From Ignavibacteria bacterium (GTDB lineage: Bacteria > Bacteroidota > Ignavibacteria > Kapaibacteriales > UBA961): 64,000 bases of DNA. The stretch's first letter is position 1. Each line of letters starts with the position of its first letter. Below the pieces are notes generated by a model, which saw nothing but the letters and a program-made list of their open reading frames with translations, did not search any database and was not told the DNA's origin. Both the position numbers and the translations under genes were made by a program. This document shows, one piece after another, positions 36,729 through 44,957 of the stretch. The stretch lies in contig JADJXV010000006.1 in the NCBI GenBank assembly GCA_016720145.1, positions 210,728-274,727 on the forward strand, written 5' to 3'.

Positions 36729-37850
36729 GACAGTATCACTACATCAATATCCTTGGTGGACATTTTATTAAGTAATTGATTGAATAAATTAGTATTTAAG
36801 AGCAAGCGCATCCAGCCGAAATGTGGCTTTCCTAAACAAATAGTCGTAATCCCTTTTTGTTCGGCCGTTTCAATAATTGCATTCGCTACATTATTATCAA
36901 CGATCTTCATCACCTCAGCTCCAAGCTCTGTCGCAAGTTCTAAATTATTAATTAAATGCCGCTGATCGGCGAGATTAATCTTCGTCGGACTCTCACGCTC
37001 GGTCTGCACATAGAGTACGTACCACTTTGAATTATAATAGCTTGCGAGGCGAGCTGTCTTGCGGATGATCTTCTTTCCGTTCGCACTATTTGTGCTGATA
37101 CATGCCAAGAATCGCTCCGAACGGAGGGCGATATTTTTAGGAATTTCGGTCTCTATTTTACGTTCTACCTGCGATGCCACTTCTCTGAGCGCTAGCTCGC
37201 GTAACTGTAAAATATGATCAGACTTAAAGAAATTATTGAGCGCAGTTTCAATTTTTGCTGCATCATATATTTTACCTTCCTTGAGCCGCGTGATGAGTTC
37301 GGCAGCCGTCAAGTCGATATTCACTACTTCATCTGCCTGTGCGAGCACGCTGTCCGGCACTCGCTCAGACACATCCACTCCCGTGATACGCTTCACATCT
37401 TCGTTTAGGCTCTCGATATGCTGAATATTAACGGCGCTGATCACATTTATTCCCGGCTCGGAGAAGGTCCATCACATCCTGCCAGCGTTTTTCGTTCTTG
37501 CTGCCTTCGATATTCGTGTGCGCAAGTTCATCAATTATCACTACTTCCGGATGTATGCCGAGTATTGCCTGCACATCCATTTCATTCAGCTCTTTGCCTT
37601 TGTAAAATAAGTTTCGACGGGGAATAACTAGCAGACCGTCAAGCAAAGCATGTGTCTCAGCGCGATTATGCGTTTCGATATAGCCGATTTTCACATCCAC
37701 ACCGCTTTTGAGCAGTGTGTGCGCCTCCTGAAGCATGCGATACGACTTACCGACGCCTGCGCTCATGCCTATATACACCTTGAACTTACCACGCTTTGAT
37801 GAACGGATAAGTTCAAGGAAATAGTCTGCTGTTTGGAGATTTTCGTCCAT
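36725..37850 (-). pseudogene. kdpD: KdpD sensor (KdpD-N plus Usp), short form, frameshifted
   Basis: Two overlapping frames together make a KdpD of about 374 residues without kinase domains, the form found in Bacteroidota. The first (37850 to 37428) has YIGMSAGVGKSYRMLQEAH (Walker A) and IDELAHTN. The second (to 36725) has SAVNIQHIESLNEDVKRITG and a Usp-like ATP-binding domain. An extra base at about 37450-37451 turns the expected RAGINVISAVN into RAGNKCDQRR-stop. The protein senses K+ limitation and acts with a histidine kinase, here the next gene. The upstream porin gene ends one base before its ATG. Given tight operon structure, a sequencing error is as likely as inactivation. Confidence 0.85.
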
Positions 37851-38972
37851 TTAGAAAGCAAGAGAAAGTGATGTTGTAAAAAATGTATTCGAAGTGCTCG
37901 GCTTGTTATCCGAAAGGAACACTTCATCCTTACTCTGCAAGGTGCGCAATTCAGTTCGCAAAAGTACATTATGCAACTCACCCGGATAATAATCGACATT
38001 TAACGAGAAGCCAAAAGTCTGAAAACCATTTGGAGTACCGGTAGGAATTATTACTCCATATTCGTCAGAATAAAATTCTCCACGAGCGGCAATTTTCCAA
38101 GAATTTGTCGGCTTATACTGCACAATTACCACCGGAGAAAACCAAAGATTCATGTCGGTGCTATCGGTAAATTTATCTTGTAGTCCAAGATCAAATCCGG
38201 CAGTAAGTCCAATTTTATCAGTTAATTGGAATATCCCATAGAAATTATTGAAATATCTCCATAATGCAACTGTGTCCGGCTGTTCATTGCCAATATAGGT
38301 GCTCCAATTGAGGGTGATATCGGTGCTTGGCTTGTAGGTAATCTGCGAACCAAACGCGGGAGTCTGATTACCATTTACTTTTGTAATACGTTGCCATCCA
38401 TTGAGATACATTGCCGCAAGGTACCATTTGTCATCAGAAGTCGTGTAGCCGACTTTGATTCCTGCCTCATAATACGGCGAATTATCTGCCAAAATACTCC
38501 GTGTCAAATTCCAGCAATCTTGTCCTATAGCGCTTTCAAACCCAATATGCGACGGCATGATTCCGGCGTCAACCCATATATTATGTTCACTATTATCATA
38601 CATACAGGCACCGACATTCGCTTCAAATACATTTTTCAAAAGTCCCTGTTCGGAGGATAGATTATACTGCGCGTAGGTACCTGCCATGAGTGCAAGAGTA
38701 CCCCGTATACTTCCCGGCTGTAGGTACTTGGCTTTTACAAAACCGATATTAAGATTGAACTCGTTGTGCTTATTGAAACTATAAATAAATGAAGGTCTTT
38801 CGTGATTCGCTGGTGCGCCGAAGTCATAACTGTAGTACGTTTCGACATAGCCCGAAATCGTGAGTGGATTCGCCGTTATAATTCCGCCATTTGATTGTTC
38901 CTGCGCTAGTATTGAAGAAATGCAGAACATCCCTACAATCAAAATAAGCACGCTATTTATAAGTATTTTCAT
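37851..38972 (-). CDS. kdp-associated outer-membrane porin (BBP2-like)
   Basis: 373 residues with a signal peptide (to about residue 23). The first strand is LTISGYVETYYSYDFGAPANHERP and the last SLSLAF; only parts are quoted. GYVETYYSYDF and IWVDAGIMPSHIGFES are characteristic of BBP2 family outer-membrane barrels. In kdp operons of Bacteroidota a porin of this type commonly lies between kdpC and kdpD, presumably to admit K+ or to work with the sensor; that role is inference. It overlaps neither neighbour but is tightly packed (one base to kdpD). Confidence 0.85.
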   Translation of the reverse strand: MKILINSVLILIVGMFCISSILAQEQSNGGIITANPLTISGYVETYYSYDFGAPANHERPSFIYSFNKHNEFNLNIGFVKAKYLQPGSIRGTLALMAGTYAQYNLSSEQGLLKNVFEANVGACMYDNSEHNIWVDAGIMPSHIGFESAIGQDCWNLTRSILADNSPYYEAGIKVGYTTSDDKWYLAAMYLNGWQRITKVNGNQTPAFGSQITYKPSTDITLNWSTYIGNEQPDTVALWRYFNNFYGIFQLTDKIGLTAGFDLGLQDKFTDSTDMNLWFSPVVIVQYKPTNSWKIAARGEFYSDEYGVIIPTGTPNGFQTFGFSLNVDYYPGELHNVLLRTELRTLQSKDEVFLSDNKPSTSNTFFTTSLSLAF

Positions 38973-39007
38973 GATGTTAATTTAAGATGAGTTTCGTTTT
39001 TATATAA

Positions 39008-39568
39008 TTATTTTAGATTATCAAGCGCTATATTGAGCTTTAATATATTGATTTTCTCTGTTCCGAAGAGTCCCATAAGCGGCTTTTCCGTATGCTCTAC
39101 AATCAACGCTTCTACTTGCTTTTCGGAAATCGACCGGTGTTTTGCAATGCGTTTCATCTGCACTTTCGCCGCCTCAACTGACAAATGTGGATCCAATCCA
39201 CTTCCACTTGCAGTGACTAACTCAGAGGGAATTTGACCGGCAGTTATTCCCGGATTATGTACGAGAAATGTATCTATTCTTGCCTGCACTTGTGCGAGGT
39301 ATTCAGGATTCGTCGGCCCTTTATTACTCCCACCCGAACCCGACGCATTGTACCCAACGGCAGAAGGTCTTGAGGAAAAGTACTTGTCATCGGTAAACGA
39401 CTGAGCGATATTCGTGTAGAAAGTTTTACCATTATGTACTATGATTTCACCTTTGCCTTGATTGGGAGCTAATTGTGCAATTCCATAAATCATAAGAGGA
39501 TAGATACAGGCAAATATCACAGCGCATACGATTGTGAGTTTGATAGCCGGAAGTAGGTTGGTTTTCAT
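39008..39568 (-). CDS. kdpC: K+-transporting ATPase subunit C
   Basis: 186 residues: one N-terminal transmembrane helix (LPAIKLTIVCAVIFACIYPL) and the periplasmic-type KdpC domain (YFSSRPSAVGYNASGSGGSN, PSELVTASGSGLDPHLS). KdpC stabilises the KdpFABC complex that imports K+ with high affinity using ATP. The start at 39568 (MKTNLLPAIK) is chosen; an earlier in-frame start would overlap kdpB and add residues homologues lack. It lies 13 bases after kdpB. Confidence 0.93.
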   Translation of the reverse strand: MKTNLLPAIKLTIVCAVIFACIYPLMIYGIAQLAPNQGKGEIIVHNGKTFYTNIAQSFTDDKYFSSRPSAVGYNASGSGGSNKGPTNPEYLAQVQARIDTFLVHNPGITAGQIPSELVTASGSGLDPHLSVEAAKVQMKRIAKHRSISEKQVEALIVEHTEKPLMGLFGTEKINILKLNIALDNLK

Positions 39569-39581
39569 GTTTGATTGATAA

Positions 39582-41609
39582 TTATATAAATACAGCAACA
39601 AAAAGGTCAATTAGTTTAATGCCCACAAAAGGTACCAGCACACCACCCAAACCGTAAATCAGTAAATTTCTCCTCAGCAGCGCCGAGGCACCGATCGGCT
39701 TGTACGCCACGCCTTTGAGCGCCAGTGGAATGAGCATGGGAATAATAATTGCATTGAAGATAACTGCTGACAAAATAGCACTTTCCGGCGAATGGAGATT
39801 CATAATATTCAATCCTTGAAGCGCAGGAATCGACGCGATAAACAGTGCAGGAACGATCGCAAAATACTTGGCAACGTCATTGGCAATCGAAAAAGTAGTA
39901 AGTGTTCCACGGGTCATGAGTAATTGTTTGCCTATCTCGACGACTTCGATGAGTTTGGTCGGGTCATTGTCGAGATCAACCATATTTCCTGCTTCTTTTG
40001 CAGCTTGCGTGCCGCTGTTCATCGCGACTCCGACGTCCGCTTGTGCTAGCGCAGGTGCGTCATTGGTGCCGTCGCCCATCATTGCCACGAGGCGTCCCTC
40101 GGCTTGCTCTTTGCGAATGTAATTCATTTTATCTTCAGGCTTTGCTTCAGCTATATAATCATCAACACCTGCTTTTTCGGCGATGAATTTGGCGGTTAAA
40201 GGATTATCGCCGGTCACCATCACGGTTTTGATACCCATTTTTCGCAGACGTTCAAAACGTTCGCGGATACCGGTTTTGATAATATCCTGCAATTCAATTA
40301 CCCCCAATACTTTTTCATTTTCACTGACCACAAGTGGAGTACCGCCATTGCTTGATATAATCCGAACGCGCTCGGCAGTATCGCTAGGAAAAACATTACC
40401 CGCAGCTTCACTGATACGTTTAATTGCATCAAAAGCACCTTTACGAATGCGTGATGTTCCGGCGATATCAATTCCGCTCGACCGTGTTTCTGCCGTGAAT
40501 TTTATGAGTGTTGTCTGCGAAGAATCGAAACTCACCGGCGCAGTCACGCCCTTTTCTTTTGCTAATTCTACAATCGACTTTCCTTCCGGTGTTTCGTCGG
40601 ATAATGATGCGAGCAAACAGCTTTGGACAAAGAGAAATTCATCAACACCATTAGCAGCATAAAAACTCGTTGCTTTTCTGTTTCCTATGGTAATTGTACC
40701 TGTCTTATCAAGCAACAGTACATCTATATCCCCTGCTGTTTCAACGGCTTTCCCTGATTTGGTAATGACATTTGCACGCAGCGCGCGATCCATCCCTGCA
40801 ATACCGATTGCCGAAAGTAAACCGCCTATAGTAGTAGGAATTAAACATACAAAGAGGGAGATAAACGCTGCAATGGTAATAGGAGTATTTGCATAGTCAG
40901 CAAACGGCTTCAGCGTAATACAGACAATTATAAAGACAAGTGTAAATCCTGCCAGCAGAATTGTCAGCGCAATTTCATTCGGCGTTTTTTGGCGGGAAGC
41001 GCCTTCAACGAGTGCGATCATTTTGTCGAGGAAGCTCTCGCCGGGTTCGGTCGTGACCACTACTTTGATAGCGTCAGAGAGTACTTTTGTGCCGCCGGTG
41101 ACAGAGGATTTATCACCGCCTGACTCACGTATTACAGGTGCCGATTCGCCGGTAATTGCAGATTCGTCAATTGTGGCAAGTCCTTGGATTATTTCACCAT
41201 CGGTGGGAATTACATCACCGGCTTCGCAAATAAAAATGTCACCTTTTCGGAGTTCGGACGAACTCACCATCGTCCCGTTTTCAAGCCGCGCCGGCGTTTC
41301 TTCGCGTGTTTTGCGTAAACTGTCGGCTTGCGCTTTCCCACGTGCCTCGGCAATTGCTTCTGCGAAATTGGCAAAGAGCAACGTGAGCAAGAGTACGAGA
41401 AACACGGTAATATTATAGATTAAATTTCCTTGTGATTTTTCACCTAATAGTATCCATACGCACACGGCAAGCATGACTGCTGTACCGATTTCGACGGTGA
41501 ACATCACGGGATTGCGGAACATGACTTTGGGATTCAATTTAATGAAAGATTGCTTGAATGCTTCCATTATGAGCTCTTTTTGAAAGAGCGAAGTATTTTG
41601 GGATTTCAT
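39582..41609 (-). CDS. kdpB: K+-transporting P-type ATPase, ATP-binding subunit
   Basis: 675 residues of a type IA P-type ATPase. The phosphorylation motif DKTGTITIGN is near residue 301; the actuator loop TGESAPV and the hinge GDGTNDAPALAQADVGVAMNSG are intact. It hydrolyses ATP to drive K+ through KdpA. It follows kdpA by 14 bases and precedes kdpC in the standard order. Confidence 0.96.
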   Translation of the reverse strand: MKSQNTSLFQKELIMEAFKQSFIKLNPKVMFRNPVMFTVEIGTAVMLAVCVWILLGEKSQGNLIYNITVFLVLLLTLLFANFAEAIAEARGKAQADSLRKTREETPARLENGTMVSSSELRKGDIFICEAGDVIPTDGEIIQGLATIDESAITGESAPVIRESGGDKSSVTGGTKVLSDAIKVVVTTEPGESFLDKMIALVEGASRQKTPNEIALTILLAGFTLVFIIVCITLKPFADYANTPITIAAFISLFVCLIPTTIGGLLSAIGIAGMDRALRANVITKSGKAVETAGDIDVLLLDKTGTITIGNRKATSFYAANGVDEFLFVQSCLLASLSDETPEGKSIVELAKEKGVTAPVSFDSSQTTLIKFTAETRSSGIDIAGTSRIRKGAFDAIKRISEAAGNVFPSDTAERVRIISSNGGTPLVVSENEKVLGVIELQDIIKTGIRERFERLRKMGIKTVMVTGDNPLTAKFIAEKAGVDDYIAEAKPEDKMNYIRKEQAEGRLVAMMGDGTNDAPALAQADVGVAMNSGTQAAKEAGNMVDLDNDPTKLIEVVEIGKQLLMTRGTLTTFSIANDVAKYFAIVPALFIASIPALQGLNIMNLHSPESAILSAVIFNAIIIPMLIPLALKGVAYKPIGASALLRRNLLIYGLGGVLVPFVGIKLIDLFVAVFI

Positions 41610-41623
41610 TTCTGAGTATAGAA

Positions 41624-43324
41624 TTAGTGGATTGAGAAATATTCAGCAATCGGACCGAGCGTCAAAGCCGGGAAGAATGCGAGTGCAGCGACGATGGCAA
41701 TGACTGCAAATACCATTAAACCAAAGGTAACGGTGTCAGTTTTTAATGTACCTGCGCTCTCAGGTATGTACTTTTTATTTGCCAGAATTCCTGCAATTGC
41801 GACAGGTCCGATAATCGGCAAATACCTGGCAAGAAGCATCACTATTCCGCTGACAATATTCCAGAAAGGGGTATTATCGCCGAGACCTTCGAATCCACTC
41901 CCATTATTCGCTGATGAGGACGTGAATTCATAAAGCATTTCACTGAAACCGTGATGCCCGGGGTTCGCTAGCCAACCGGCGTATTCTGTAGGATTTCCTG
42001 CATATAAATAGCTCGCAAGTGCTGTACTTGAAAGAATTAGAAACGGATGGAGGAGCGCAATAATCATCGCTATTTTCATTTCCCGCGCTTCAATTTTTTT
42101 ACCGAGGAATTCAGGAGTTCTTCCGACCATCAGTCCGCTGATAAACACTGCAAGTATTATGAATATATAGAAATTGAGGAAGCCAACGCCCACGCCACCG
42201 TAGAATGAATTGACCATCATGCCGAGCATGGCGTACATGCCGGAGAGGGGTGTCATGCTGTCGTGCATGGCATTGACCGAACCGTTACTTGTGCACGTGG
42301 TATAGATTGCCCAATTAGCAGATGCGGCAGCCCCGAAGCGCACTTCTTTTCCTTCCATACTACCCATCGGCTGGGCTATTCCAAAATGTGTAATTGCAGG
42401 ATTACCATTGAGTTCACTCATAATTGTCGGTATGAGCAAACTGAGAAATCCTACTGTCATCACGCCGTATATTATCCAGGCAAATTTCTTACGTTTGAGC
42501 ACAAATCCAAGAGCAAAAATCATTGCAACCGGAATGAGAAATATTGACACTGATTCGACTACATTGGTAAGGTAATTCGGATTTTCGAAAGGATGAGCCG
42601 AGTTCACTCCAAAGAATCCTCCACCATTGGTGCCAAGCTGCTTGATAGCGACAAATCCTGCGACCGGTCCTCGGCTCACTTGCACTGTATCACCTTGAAG
42701 GGTAATCATCGTGTCTTTGCCTTCGAATGTCATGGGAGTGCCATTAAAAGCAAGTATCACGGCTACGATTACTGCGAGCGGCAGAAGGATTCGTGTACAA
42801 CTTCTGACGAAGAATGCATAAAAATTACCGAGTGTTTTGGCGGTATGCTCACGCATGGCAATGAAGACAACTGCGGCGATTGCAATCCCACATCCGGCGC
42901 TGATAAATTGCCACAACATGAGCACTATTTGCCCGAGATACGAGAGTCCACTTTCACCTGAGTAGTGTTGTAAGTTGGTATTAGTAATAAAGCTAACCGC
43001 CGTATTAAATGCTAAGTCTCCGCTCATGGTGGGATTCGAGTCCGGGTTCAGTGGCAGCCAGCTCATATTCGTCAGCACAAGCATCGCGATGATGAACCAA
43101 ACTGCATTGATGGTTAGAAGCGCGTAAAGATGCTGTTTCCAATTCATCTCTATTGCAGGGTCAATGCCACTTAATTTATAGAAAAACCGATCAATTGGAT
43201 TAAAAATCCTGTCAAGCAGGGTATTTTCAAACATAAAAACTTTTCCAATGTATTTTCCGAAAGGAATAGCTATCGCTATCACCAATCCATACATGAGGAG
43301 TATTCCAAATAGTTCTGTATTCAT
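41624..43324 (-). CDS. kdpA: K+-transporting ATPase, channel-like subunit A
   Basis: 566 residues with ten or so transmembrane helices and the K+-selectivity loop segments seen in KdpA (SFITNTNLQHYSGESGLSYL, QLGTNGGGFFGVNSAHPFEN, SSANNGSGFEGLGDNTPFWN; only parts needed). It selects and translocates K+ in the KdpFABC pump. The ATG at 43324 (MNTELFGILL) starts four bases after the kdpF stop; an upstream in-frame start would overlap kdpF and is rejected. Confidence 0.95.
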   Translation of the reverse strand: MNTELFGILLMYGLVIAIAIPFGKYIGKVFMFENTLLDRIFNPIDRFFYKLSGIDPAIEMNWKQHLYALLTINAVWFIIAMLVLTNMSWLPLNPDSNPTMSGDLAFNTAVSFITNTNLQHYSGESGLSYLGQIVLMLWQFISAGCGIAIAAVVFIAMREHTAKTLGNFYAFFVRSCTRILLPLAVIVAVILAFNGTPMTFEGKDTMITLQGDTVQVSRGPVAGFVAIKQLGTNGGGFFGVNSAHPFENPNYLTNVVESVSIFLIPVAMIFALGFVLKRKKFAWIIYGVMTVGFLSLLIPTIMSELNGNPAITHFGIAQPMGSMEGKEVRFGAAASANWAIYTTCTSNGSVNAMHDSMTPLSGMYAMLGMMVNSFYGGVGVGFLNFYIFIILAVFISGLMVGRTPEFLGKKIEAREMKIAMIIALLHPFLILSSTALASYLYAGNPTEYAGWLANPGHHGFSEMLYEFTSSSANNGSGFEGLGDNTPFWNIVSGIVMLLARYLPIIGPVAIAGILANKKYIPESAGTLKTDTVTFGLMVFAVIAIVAALAFFPALTLGPIAEYFSIH

Positions 43325-43328
43325 GGTA

Positions 43329-43406
43329 TTAAAATTTCTCAGGTTTGAGGAGTACATAGCACATATAGCCAAATACACCAAGAGCAATGATAAAGAGAAG
43401 AAGCAT
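43329..43406 (-). CDS. kdpF: KdpF, small K+-ATPase subunit
   Basis: 25 residues: one transmembrane helix (LLLFIIALGVFGYMCYVLL) ending in KPEKF, the typical KdpF tail. KdpF stabilises the KdpABC complex in the inner membrane. It is short enough to be missed by automatic gene calling. Its stop is four bases from the kdpA ATG and its start is one base after the stop of the 27-residue gene upstream. Confidence 0.85.
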   Translation of the reverse strand: MLLLFIIALGVFGYMCYVLLKPEKF

Positions 43407-43407
43407 G

Positions 43408-43491
43408 TTAGATTTTTTCAAAGAGTGAAACAAAGGAGTAAAACACGGCAAACCCGGCGAGTCCGACGAGAATGAGAAGGAGTGTGAGCAT
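43408..43491 (-). CDS. 27-residue single-helix microprotein at head of kdp operon
   Basis: The frame starts MLTLLLILVGLAGFAVF and ends SLFEKI, one predicted transmembrane helix with a short charged tail. It is the first open frame downstream of the sigma-54-like promoter and is packed one base before kdpF. Its topology resembles KdpF, but the residues differ. It could be a second small pump subunit, a regulator, or a leader peptide. No family is recognised; the claim rests on position, spacing and composition. Confidence 0.6.
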   Translation of the reverse strand: MLTLLLILVGLAGFAVFYSFVSLFEKI

Positions 43492-43539
43492 AGATGTATG
43501 AGATAAAGTACGACAGATTAATTACTATGCAAGCAGTGG

Positions 43540-43555
43540 TACAATTGATGTGCCA
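43540..43555 (-). promoter_or_regulatory. sigma-54-like promoter of the kdp operon
   Basis: On the minus strand TGGCACATCAATTGTA carries a perfect -24 block (TGGCAC) and, at the correct spacing, a -12 block TTGTA (consensus TTGCA/T, one mismatch at the C). It lies about 50 bases before the first kdp frame. A sigma-54 response regulator is encoded about 2.5 kb upstream, supporting use of this promoter. Confidence 0.55.
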
Positions 43556-43620
43556 TCAACTGAACGTAATTACGCAAGTCATTGTTATCATTGAAAGTAA
43601 GGGATTTACGAAGCAATGAA

Positions 43621-43652
43621 AAATAAAAAACCCTTTCGTTTTGAAAGGGTTT
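43621..43652 (-). terminator. rho-independent terminator after the second YhcG-type gene
   Basis: On the minus strand AAACCCTTTC pairs with GAAAGGGTTT around AAAAC and is followed by TTTATTTTT. It insulates the kdp promoter from upstream transcription. Confidence 0.9.
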
Positions 43653-43705
43653 GGACTATCGTTTTGAAAGGGTGATGTGTATCTTCAGAGAGTATCGCCG
43701 TCCTT

Positions 43706-43811
43706 CCGAGAGTATCGCGTCCCCGCGATGCCCTCGGTTTCCACGAATAGGTGTATTTCCAGAAAGCATCACCCAAAAACCGAGGGCATCGCTATGAAGC
43801 GATACTCTCGG
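43706..43811. repeat. REP-like palindrome pair (CCGAGAGTATCGC family)
   Basis: CCGAGAGTATCGC...GCGATGCCCTCGG at 43706-43737 and its inverted relative CCGAGGGCATCGC...GCGATACTCTCGG at 43780-43811 form a pair with about 40 bases between. The second arm encodes the last residues (TESIAS-stop) of the YhcG-type gene on the minus strand. Related copies are at 44.93 and 61.6 kb. Confidence 0.85.
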
Positions 43812-44820
43812 TCGCGGAGCTTTGCTCCATTTTTTCGATTTCCCTTTTCACTTCTTCTATTAATTGTTGTTCTGTTGGTAGGTACAGGTGGTATTTGCTT
43901 GCTATAATCGTATTGTTATTTTCGGGTAACGTAATTTTTACCATAGCATCGTTTTTGTCAGTACAGAGGAGAATACCTATTGTGGGATTTTCATATTCTT
44001 GTTTTTCATATCTGTCATAGTAATTGACATACATCTGAAGCTGCCCAATATCCTGATGTGTCAGCTTGGTAGTCTTCATCTCAATAATGACAAAACATTG
44101 CAGCAACCGGTTGTAAAATACTAGATCTACAAAATACTCATCGCCCTCCAAATGAATACGTTTTTGCCTGCCAACGAACGAAAAACCATTGCCCAGCTCC
44201 ATGATAAAATCTTGCAAGTGTGTAATAATTGCACTCTCTAGATCTTTTTCATAGTAAGCTGCTTCCCTTCTTAACCCGAGAAATTCTAACATCATAGGGT
44301 CTTTTATAATCTCACGTGCATCCGTAGGTAATTTATCTTCTTTTGCTACAGCTAGCACAGAGTGAACATCATTGCTCAATAATAGTCGTTCAAAAAGTTG
44401 GCTGTTCACTTGGCGTTCGAGTTGTCTTGAGTTCCAGTTGTTTTTAGTGGCTTCTGCTATGTAAAATTCTCTTTTGTTCGGATTGTCAATTCGTATGAGG
44501 GTGCGGTAATGTGTCCAACTGAATTGCGAACGCAGTGCGTTCGTATTTGGGAAAAGCCGGTAAAACTGTCTATTCATTTCCAATTGGCGTATTGAAAACC
44601 CCGTTCCAAATTTGGGCTGAAACTTCTCAGACAGAGATTTGATAATAAACTTTCCGTATTCGGCTCGCTCGTTACCTTCTTGCTCTTCCTCTAAAATAGC
44701 TTTACCAATTTGCCAATACATCAGCACTCTATGAGTATCCACCGAACGGATGGCATTATCTCTTGCTTGAGAGATAATTGACTGTATGTGCTGCACAAGA
44801 CTTTCTTTGAGTGTAAACAT
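43792..44820 (-). CDS. YhcG-type PDDEXK nuclease (DUF1016), second copy
   Basis: 342 residues. The N-terminal DUF1016 helical domain (RVLMYWQIGKAILEEEQEG, GFSIRQLEMNRQFYRLFP) precedes a nuclease-like domain (DEYFVDLVFYNRLLQCFVIIEMKT) and the family tail (YHLYLPTEQQLIEEVKREI). This is full length, unlike the copy at 10 kb. The final residues come from a REP-like palindrome. The role in this organism is unknown; relatives occur in defence and mobile-element settings. It is not part of the kdp operon because a terminator and the kdp promoter follow it. Confidence 0.88.
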   Translation of the reverse strand: MFTLKESLVQHIQSIISQARDNAIRSVDTHRVLMYWQIGKAILEEEQEGNERAEYGKFIIKSLSEKFQPKFGTGFSIRQLEMNRQFYRLFPNTNALRSQFSWTHYRTLIRIDNPNKREFYIAEATKNNWNSRQLERQVNSQLFERLLLSNDVHSVLAVAKEDKLPTDAREIIKDPMMLEFLGLRREAAYYEKDLESAIITHLQDFIMELGNGFSFVGRQKRIHLEGDEYFVDLVFYNRLLQCFVIIEMKTTKLTHQDIGQLQMYVNYYDRYEKQEYENPTIGILLCTDKNDAMVKITLPENNNTIIASKYHLYLPTEQQLIEEVKREIEKMEQSSATESIAS

Positions 44821-44927
44821 AATAGTTAGGGAATGATGTGAGTAGCAGTAGATTTACAACAACATTTTTTCTATCTGCAAAGTGTACGAAAGTGTGCAAA
44901 AAGTTGCTCAAAATTTGCCCTCGACCA

Positions 44928-44957
44928 CTGAGAGTATCACGGAAGTGATACTCTCAT
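44928..44957. repeat. REP-like hairpin at the response-regulator stop codon
   Basis: CTGAGAGTATCACGGAAGTG followed by ATACTCTCAT forms a hairpin covering the stop codon of the sigma-54 regulator. The arms match the GAGAGTATC family. There is no T run. Confidence 0.7.

Noticed and set aside
43524..43539. Alternative -12 match TTGCAT just downstream of the chosen sigma-54 site
   Set aside because: It has a perfect TTGCA, but the matching -24 position reads TGTACC, losing the second essential G; the upstream site fits better overall.
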